Source: Henningerozyma blattae CBS 6284 (lineage: Eukaryota; Ascomycota; Saccharomycetes; Saccharomycetales; Saccharomycetaceae). From it: a DNA stretch of 64,000 nt. The position numbers and the translations under genes were made by a program. The notes beneath the pieces were generated by a model that was given only the letters and a program-made list of their open reading frames with translations, was not told where the DNA came from and did not search any database. Of the stretch, positions 58,856-64,000 are shown one piece after another. Position 1 is the first letter of the stretch. Each line of letters opens with the position of its first letter. The stretch covers positions 1,257,501-1,321,500 of the forward strand of contig NC_020188.1 of the NCBI RefSeq assembly GCF_000315915.1. Direction: 5' to 3'.

Positions 58856-61800
58856 ATGCCTGATACCATACCACCACAATTACGTACTCCATCCAATAAA
58901 TTCGAAAATGTCAAAGACATTGGCTTGGATTTCGTCTTATCAGATCTCTCAGACGATGATAACGAAAATTCAAAGAGCATCGAGATTCAAAGGGATTACA
59001 ATTCCGAAACATCTTCAAGTTCCATAAATGAATCCTTAAAAAATGGAAAGAGTTTTACAAATGAGGAAATCATGCCAAAGATAAGATTAGAGAATTCTCC
59101 AGATCTCAATTTTAAAAGCATAGCAGCTCTACCTCATTTGTCCAATCGTTGCTACTTAGATAATAATGAGGAAGGTACAAATTGGAAAGTACAAAATATG
59201 GAAGTCCCTAAAAATTTACCCTGTTTAATTTCAACCAATGCCATTAATGATGACAAGGGGATTAAAGATTTTAATTTTAAAATTGATAAAGTTTCAAAAC
59301 CAATGATCTCTAAAGTGATTCAATTATCATTCAAAGTGAAAAAAGAGGATCATGTATCAAATTTAACTAAAACGAAATTAGATAATGTATTGGTTTCTTT
59401 AATGAAACAATTCAATGTCAAGATCGAGTCAACTGTATTTAAAGAATCTGGTGATCGATTATTTATTTTGTCTGGTTTAAAAGAAAAAATCTTGGAATCC
59501 AAAAGATTACTTTTGAAAAATTTAACAAAACCTGTATCAATTTCTTTTACCATACCATTCAAGACAAGATCTGCAATAATTGGCTTAAACGGTAATACAA
59601 TCGAATCAATTTCTAAAAAATATTCTATCAAAATTAATCTTGAATCAAAACCTTTGGAAAATTCATTTGATGAATATTTAAATGATAATAAATGCAATTG
59701 TAATTTAATTGGTGATTCTGAATCCATTCAATTGGCAAAATTAGATATCTTAAAAATAGTCAATGAACAAATTAAAGATGCAAGGTTTAGGGTATGCCTT
59801 TTGGAAGCAAGTACTACCAATAACAATGATTATTCCAAAATTTTACCCTTCATTAACTGCAATAAAATTGCAAACAATTTAGATAGATTAAATAAATCAA
59901 ATGCCAGATGTTTTTTTGATGATAGATTAAAAACATTCAACATATTTGGTAATCGTAAAGATGCAATTGAAATTAATAGAAAACTACAACAAACTTTAAA
60001 GACTCGATCAGTTTTAATCATTGAAAAAAAGATAAAAATCCCCATCAAATTCCAAGTCCTAATTAATATTGAAGAAATCAACAAATTATTTGGAATAATG
60101 GTTAATTTATCAAATAGTTGGAATGATGAATCTGTCACATTTGTTGGTGAAATAATAAAAGTAGAAAGGGCAATTCAATTTGCAAGAGAATCTTCCAAGG
60201 GCCTCATTGTAGATACTTTAGATGTATCCAAATCCCATGGTGGTAATAATTTAAAGTTTACAAATTGGCTATTATTCTATTTTAAAAAATATAAAGATAT
60301 CTTTGAAAGACTATCCCATGATTATAATGATCTTGTCACTATTTATTTACCAAATTCAAAATTAATTAATTGTGCTTCAAATTCTAATATTTATATTGTA
60401 GCAAAGGAGGATAATAAAGATCAAATTAAACATGTTCGTAAAGAGATTATAAATTTAATAAATCAAATATCGCCAGAAGATGTCTTGGAGATTACTAATA
60501 TAGATTATTCATTATTTGGTTTTAATGTCAAATCAATATTAAACAAAAATTCTAAAAAGATCGATTTTGTACAATTAGGTGATTTTATTGATGATAATAA
60601 TACTATTATTTTATTTGCCAAAGTTTTTAATAGCTCTAATGATAACAAGAATGACTTTGATTTCAAACCTTCTGATCAAGAAATTAAAACTAGTCTTTTA
60701 GAAAACTCAAGACTACTGGACCCCTTAATTCCAAAAATTAAGGATATTAAACAACAAATTTTTGAATTAAACTCCAATATCCAAGATGAAATATTTGGGA
60801 AAGGGTCTGTATCCTTAAATCTGTTAAATGAAGAAGTCTCAGCGGATAATGGCAATTTGTCAGTAAAGTTCCATTCTCCAGACAAAAACTCTATAACTTT
60901 AATTGGTACATCAATTGGTTTGAAATTAGCTTTAAGAGCTTTAACTTACATTAAAGAAGAACCTTCAAGATATAATAAGAAACAAATCACAATTCCTTCC
61001 CATGTAATTCCAAGATTGGTGGGTAATAAAGGTTCTCATCTATCTGAACTCCATAAAAAATTTGACGTTTCATTAGATATCCCACAGGTTAAAAATATTA
61101 ACCAATCTAAACCAATTGAAATTACTATTACTGGTTTAGGATACAATATTAGAAGGGTAATTCATTACTTGAATAAAGAAGTTGATACTTGGGCCGATAT
61201 TATCACCTTTGAGAAGCAAGTCCCTGTTGAACTACATCAAAAGTTGTTAGGGCCTCAAAATGAATTCCGCGAACGTTTACAAAAGAAATATAATGTGAAA
61301 ATTTCATTCCTTAAAGAAAACGAATTAGTTACTATTAGAGGTTCAACAACCGATGTTAAAAAAGCTCAAAAGGAGTTAAATAATTTATTGGATTTTGAAA
61401 TTCAGAATAATGAAAAAATTAAAGTTCAAATTCCTTTCAAATTAGTGTCCAAAATTATTGGTAAAGGTGGTGAAATTATTAATGGAATAAGAATAGATTA
61501 TAACGTAGAAATTAACTCTTTAGAAACAACGAAAGGTAAAAAAGTAGAAAAGAAAGGATATGTAGATTTTGAAATTATCGGTTCAAAAAACAACATTCAA
61601 GAAGCCAAAAAAAAACTAGACTCGATAATTAATGAATCTGAAAATATTTCTAAAGAATTGGATGTGGATAGAAAATATCACAACCAATTGATTGGTATTA
61701 ATGGTAGTATTTTAAAGGATATTATTACTAAATCTGGAGGCGATCCCTCCAAGGGGAGATCGATAATTATTCCACCTAAGGGGTCTAATAATAATAAGAT

Positions 61801-62761
61801 TATTATTGCAGGCACAAAGGAATTTGTTGAAAGTGCAACAATTGAAATACAGACACTAATATCAGAGTTAGAGAATCAAACCACAGAAAATATTACTATT
61901 CCTAAGGAAAAGCACTCTTTAATCATTGGAACTTCTGGAATTGTACGTCAGGAAATTGAAGAAGAATTTAGCGTAATCTTAAATATTCCAAGTAAAAATT
62001 CGAAGAGTACCCATGTGTCTATTTCAGGACTACCTGAAAACATTGAAAAGGCTAAATTAAAAATTAATGATATTCTCGCAGAATTTACCACTACTAACAC
62101 TAAAGAAGTTATTGTGCCAGCTCAATACCAAGAATTTGTCTCTCAACATGGATTTTTTTTGCAAACGTTAAGATTCAACCATAATATCAATGTAAAATAT
62201 GGTTCTGATTCTAGAAGAGCCATGAAATTCTCTAAACCAAGTTTTAATATACCAGACAAAAAAATTAGAACAGAAGGCCTTTCGAGCAAGAAAAATATTA
62301 CATTCACCGTTGAAAAATTCAGGGATGGATCTAATATTAATTGGAAAAAACAAAAACCAATATCATGGATTCTTGAATATGACCCATTGGATTTTAATGT
62401 TTTAGAATTCGAAGATAAAGAATTGGAACAACTCTTCCCTGAGATGAATGGAAATAATAATGAAAATATCAAAAATAATGCCAATGACGCTCTAGAGGTA
62501 GCTCAAAATATTTTACAAAATCGAATTGAACTAGCTAAGAGAGCCAACTATGCTGGATACATTTGGTGTTCAAATCCTAAAAGATTTACTAAAGTCATTG
62601 GATCTGGTGGTTCAAGAATTAATGAAATTAGAAGAAAAACTGAAACATTAATCATTATTCCAAGAAAAACAAAAAATGAAAAAGATATTATTTTTATAAG
62701 AGGTACAGAGGAACAAGTCAGGGAGGCTGGCAATATGATTTTAGAGAGTTTAAAGAACTAG
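58856..62761 (+). CDS. SCP160: Multi-KH RNA-binding protein Scp160 (vigilin)
   Basis: Polysome- and ER-associated vigilin that binds many mRNAs and links to G-protein signalling. From the ATG at 58856 the protein is 1301 aa (S. cerevisiae about 1222). An upstream in-frame ATG at 58790 would add 22 residues (MTNFNYIYVYW...), but it abuts a (TA)n tract, so I prefer 58856. After an acidic N-terminus, KH domains recur to the end. Intact or near-intact GxxG loops include IIGLNGNTI, LVGNKGSHL, IIGKGGEII, LIGINGSIL, IIGTSGIVR and VIGSGGSRI; others are degenerate (LLGPQNEFR, VSQHGFFLQ), as is usual for vigilins. Position matches YJL080C between PRY and ARP4. Confidence 0.93.
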   Translation: MPDTIPPQLRTPSNKFENVKDIGLDFVLSDLSDDDNENSKSIEIQRDYNSETSSSSINESLKNGKSFTNEEIMPKIRLENSPDLNFKSIAALPHLSNRCYLDNNEEGTNWKVQNMEVPKNLPCLISTNAINDDKGIKDFNFKIDKVSKPMISKVIQLSFKVKKEDHVSNLTKTKLDNVLVSLMKQFNVKIESTVFKESGDRLFILSGLKEKILESKRLLLKNLTKPVSISFTIPFKTRSAIIGLNGNTIESISKKYSIKINLESKPLENSFDEYLNDNKCNCNLIGDSESIQLAKLDILKIVNEQIKDARFRVCLLEASTTNNNDYSKILPFINCNKIANNLDRLNKSNARCFFDDRLKTFNIFGNRKDAIEINRKLQQTLKTRSVLIIEKKIKIPIKFQVLINIEEINKLFGIMVNLSNSWNDESVTFVGEIIKVERAIQFARESSKGLIVDTLDVSKSHGGNNLKFTNWLLFYFKKYKDIFERLSHDYNDLVTIYLPNSKLINCASNSNIYIVAKEDNKDQIKHVRKEIINLINQISPEDVLEITNIDYSLFGFNVKSILNKNSKKIDFVQLGDFIDDNNTIILFAKVFNSSNDNKNDFDFKPSDQEIKTSLLENSRLLDPLIPKIKDIKQQIFELNSNIQDEIFGKGSVSLNLLNEEVSADNGNLSVKFHSPDKNSITLIGTSIGLKLALRALTYIKEEPSRYNKKQITIPSHVIPRLVGNKGSHLSELHKKFDVSLDIPQVKNINQSKPIEITITGLGYNIRRVIHYLNKEVDTWADIITFEKQVPVELHQKLLGPQNEFRERLQKKYNVKISFLKENELVTIRGSTTDVKKAQKELNNLLDFEIQNNEKIKVQIPFKLVSKIIGKGGEIINGIRIDYNVEINSLETTKGKKVEKKGYVDFEIIGSKNNIQEAKKKLDSIINESENISKELDVDRKYHNQLIGINGSILKDIITKSGGDPSKGRSIIIPPKGSNNNKIIIAGTKEFVESATIEIQTLISELENQTTENITIPKEKHSLIIGTSGIVRQEIEEEFSVILNIPSKNSKSTHVSISGLPENIEKAKLKINDILAEFTTTNTKEVIVPAQYQEFVSQHGFFLQTLRFNHNINVKYGSDSRRAMKFSKPSFNIPDKKIRTEGLSSKKNITFTVEKFRDGSNINWKKQKPISWILEYDPLDFNVLEFEDKELEQLFPEMNGNNNENIKNNANDALEVAQNILQNRIELAKRANYAGYIWCSNPKRFTKVIGSGGSRINEIRRKTETLIIIPRKTKNEKDIIFIRGTEEQVREAGNMILESLKN

Positions 62762-63742
62762 TTATTAATTGCTTCTGTATACTTCAGTCTTATTATTAGT
62801 TTAATATTAAAGTGTGCAATATATTTAGCGAATTTATATTTTAGCCATGGAGAGAAATTATGGGAATAATCTTAATATTCCCCCAGAGGCGTAGTGTAAA
62901 AGACATTTTAAATTAGCTACAAATATGAGACTCAAGTATGGTTGTGAAGTACTATGTATTGTAAATATAATCTCATGAAAATTATTTTTAGAAGAAAAGT
63001 AATATTTCCAGAATCTTAAAAACAAAATTGAGACTGAATCACTTTTAAATTATGCACTGTCGAAAAACGCTACCTTAATATTCATTTAGAAAAAGGAAAG
63101 ATAAATATTAGTGAATTATTTAGAGCTGGGGAACCTTTCTAAAACTTTTTTTAGATGTATAAGAAGTCCAGAATAATCATTTTTGCTAAACAATGCCGGA
63201 GTTTTTGTTTAAATGATAGTGCTATCAACAAAGAGATCAATAATTCTATTATCTCCTGACAAAACTTTTTAAGCAGAAAAGCATTAAACAAAATACGAGA
63301 ATGAAACGTGAAAAAAGAAGTATATACAACTTGATGTATTATGAAGTAATTGGCTAGCTAAGATATATCTTAATATTAGCGATGATTTTGAAGGTTTGTG
63401 TTGGAAAATAGGATCCTACATTTATAGAGCATCACATATAGCACAAATATTTTTGCTAGTCGACGATTATTAATAATTCTACTAATCTCTCTTTGAGAGG
63501 TACACATTTTTTATTATATATATATATATATATATTTTGAAAATATTTGGAAGGCATTGTAAGCTAATTTAACAGGCTAATTATGTTCGCGTTCGTCTAA
63601 ATGAAAATAAAAATTAAATATACTTCCTTAAATAACAGATCTTTCAAATAACAATATAAAAAACAACATCATACTCTCCTAATAGAATCTCATTAAAAAA
63701 ATTCGCAGGCAAGTAGCACATTAGTTTTAGAAGTTATAAACT
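62762..63742. other. Intergenic SCP160 to ARP4
   Basis: About 980 bp, AT-rich, containing the ARP4 promoter and a (TA)n tract at about 63515-63534. No gene or known motif seen. Confidence 0.55.
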
Positions 63743-64000
63743 ATGTCTAATTCAACATTACAAGTCTATGGAGGAGATGAGATTACTGCAATTGTCATAG
63801 ATCCTGGGTCCTACTCAACTAACATTGGGTATTCTGGCACAGATTGCCCCCAAGCTATTTTACCTTCAAGTTATGGCTATTATACTGGAGATAATGCTGA
63901 AATTACAAAATCAATTGGTAAAAAATCTAGTGATGAAAGTGAATCTGAAGAAAGTGATAGAAAGAGTGCCAGCATAGATGCTGGATCGAATACTTCTACT
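63743..64000 (+). CDS. ARP4: Actin-related protein Arp4, 5' part
   Basis: Nuclear actin-related protein shared by NuA4, INO80 and SWR1. Only the first 86 codons are in the window; the frame is still open at base 64000. The start MSNSTLQVYGGDEITAIVID and the nucleotide-binding phosphate loop region IDPGSYSTNIGYSG identify Arp4. After about residue 60 the sequence becomes Ser/Glu/Asp-rich (SSDESESEESDRKSASID), an insertion not usual at this point. S. cerevisiae Arp4 (YJL081C) is about 489 aa and adjoins SCP160. Confidence 0.92.
   Translation, partial: MSNSTLQVYGGDEITAIVIDPGSYSTNIGYSGTDCPQAILPSSYGYYTGDNAEITKSIGKKSSDESESEESDRKSASIDAGSNTST

Noticed and set aside
1..64000. CRISPR arrays, insertion sequences, rRNA genes, mitochondrial DNA insertions
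   Set aside because: Looked for and not seen; repeats present are simple-sequence tracts, tRNA-flank repeats and the esterase duplication. The organism is a eukaryote, so bacterial feature types do not apply.

Overview
The window is about 64 kb of a budding-yeast nuclear chromosome (family Saccharomycetaceae). The evidence is intronless, tightly packed protein genes, AT-rich intergenic DNA full of poly(A)/poly(T) runs and trinucleotide repeats, Saccharomyces-type tRNA genes (including a tRNA-Ser(GCT) with a 19-nt intron) and a gene content that can be matched one by one to S. cerevisiae. From about 15.4 kb to the end, the order follows S. cerevisiae chromosome X left arm (PEP8 YJL053W, TIM54 YJL054W, YJL055W, IKS1 YJL057C, BIT61 YJL058C, YHC3 YJL059W, YJL068C, UTP18 YJL069C, PSF2 YJL072C, NET1 YJL076W, PRY YJL078/079C, SCP160 YJL080C, ARP4 YJL081C). 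Interleaved in it are genes that S. cerevisiae keeps on chromosome II (a UBX6/7-like gene, EFM2 YBR271W, SDH8 YBR269C, TSC10 YBR265W). Such single-track interleaving, with many other ancestral neighbours missing, points to a post-whole-genome-duplication yeast that kept different ohnologs from S. cerevisiae. I do not name the species.

Layout. 1-7.4 kb: 3' part of DIS3, then ECO1 and ATH1. 7.3-9.5 kb: a tRNA hub (tRNA-Ala and tRNA-Gly only 4 nt apart, and tRNA-Ser on the other strand) with a shared upstream repeat and CACGTG palindromes; an unrecognised 215-aa gene lies between them. 9.9-13.5 kb: POP4, SHG1, RGD1, the same order as S. cerevisiae YBR257-260. 13.5-15.2 kb: a sharply GC-rich segment with short repeats and a GC-rich UBX gene; here the G/C strand skew also flips and synteny breaks. 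15.4-31.8 kb: PEP8, a lineage-specific repeat protein with a signal peptide, TIM54, a LOG-family gene, EFM2, IKS1, BIT61/BIT2, YHC3, SDH8, TSC10. 33.4-38.9 kb: three tandem S-formylglutathione hydrolase copies, the first a pseudogene. 39.7-48.9 kb: UTP18, tRNA-Cys, PSF2, an unknown gene, an auxin-efflux-family transporter and a 45-aa membrane micro-ORF. 48.9-64 kb: NET1, a 2.7-kb divergent promoter region, a PRY/CAP gene, SCP160 and the 5' end of ARP4.

Function. Most genes are housekeeping: RNA processing (DIS3, POP4, UTP18, SCP160), chromosome biology (ECO1, PSF2, NET1, ARP4, SHG1), TORC2/Rho signalling (BIT61, RGD1), retromer (PEP8) and mitochondria (TIM54, SDH8). Promoter motifs fit these roles: PAC and RRPE motifs in front of POP4 and UTP18, and MCB boxes (ACGCGT) in front of ECO1 and PSF2. 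The parts least explained by known genes are the tRNA-linked palindromes and repeats, the GC peak with skew switch, the secreted repeat protein, the tandem esterase array and the NET1/PRY regulatory region. S. cerevisiae names, lengths and locations are recalled knowledge, not search results.
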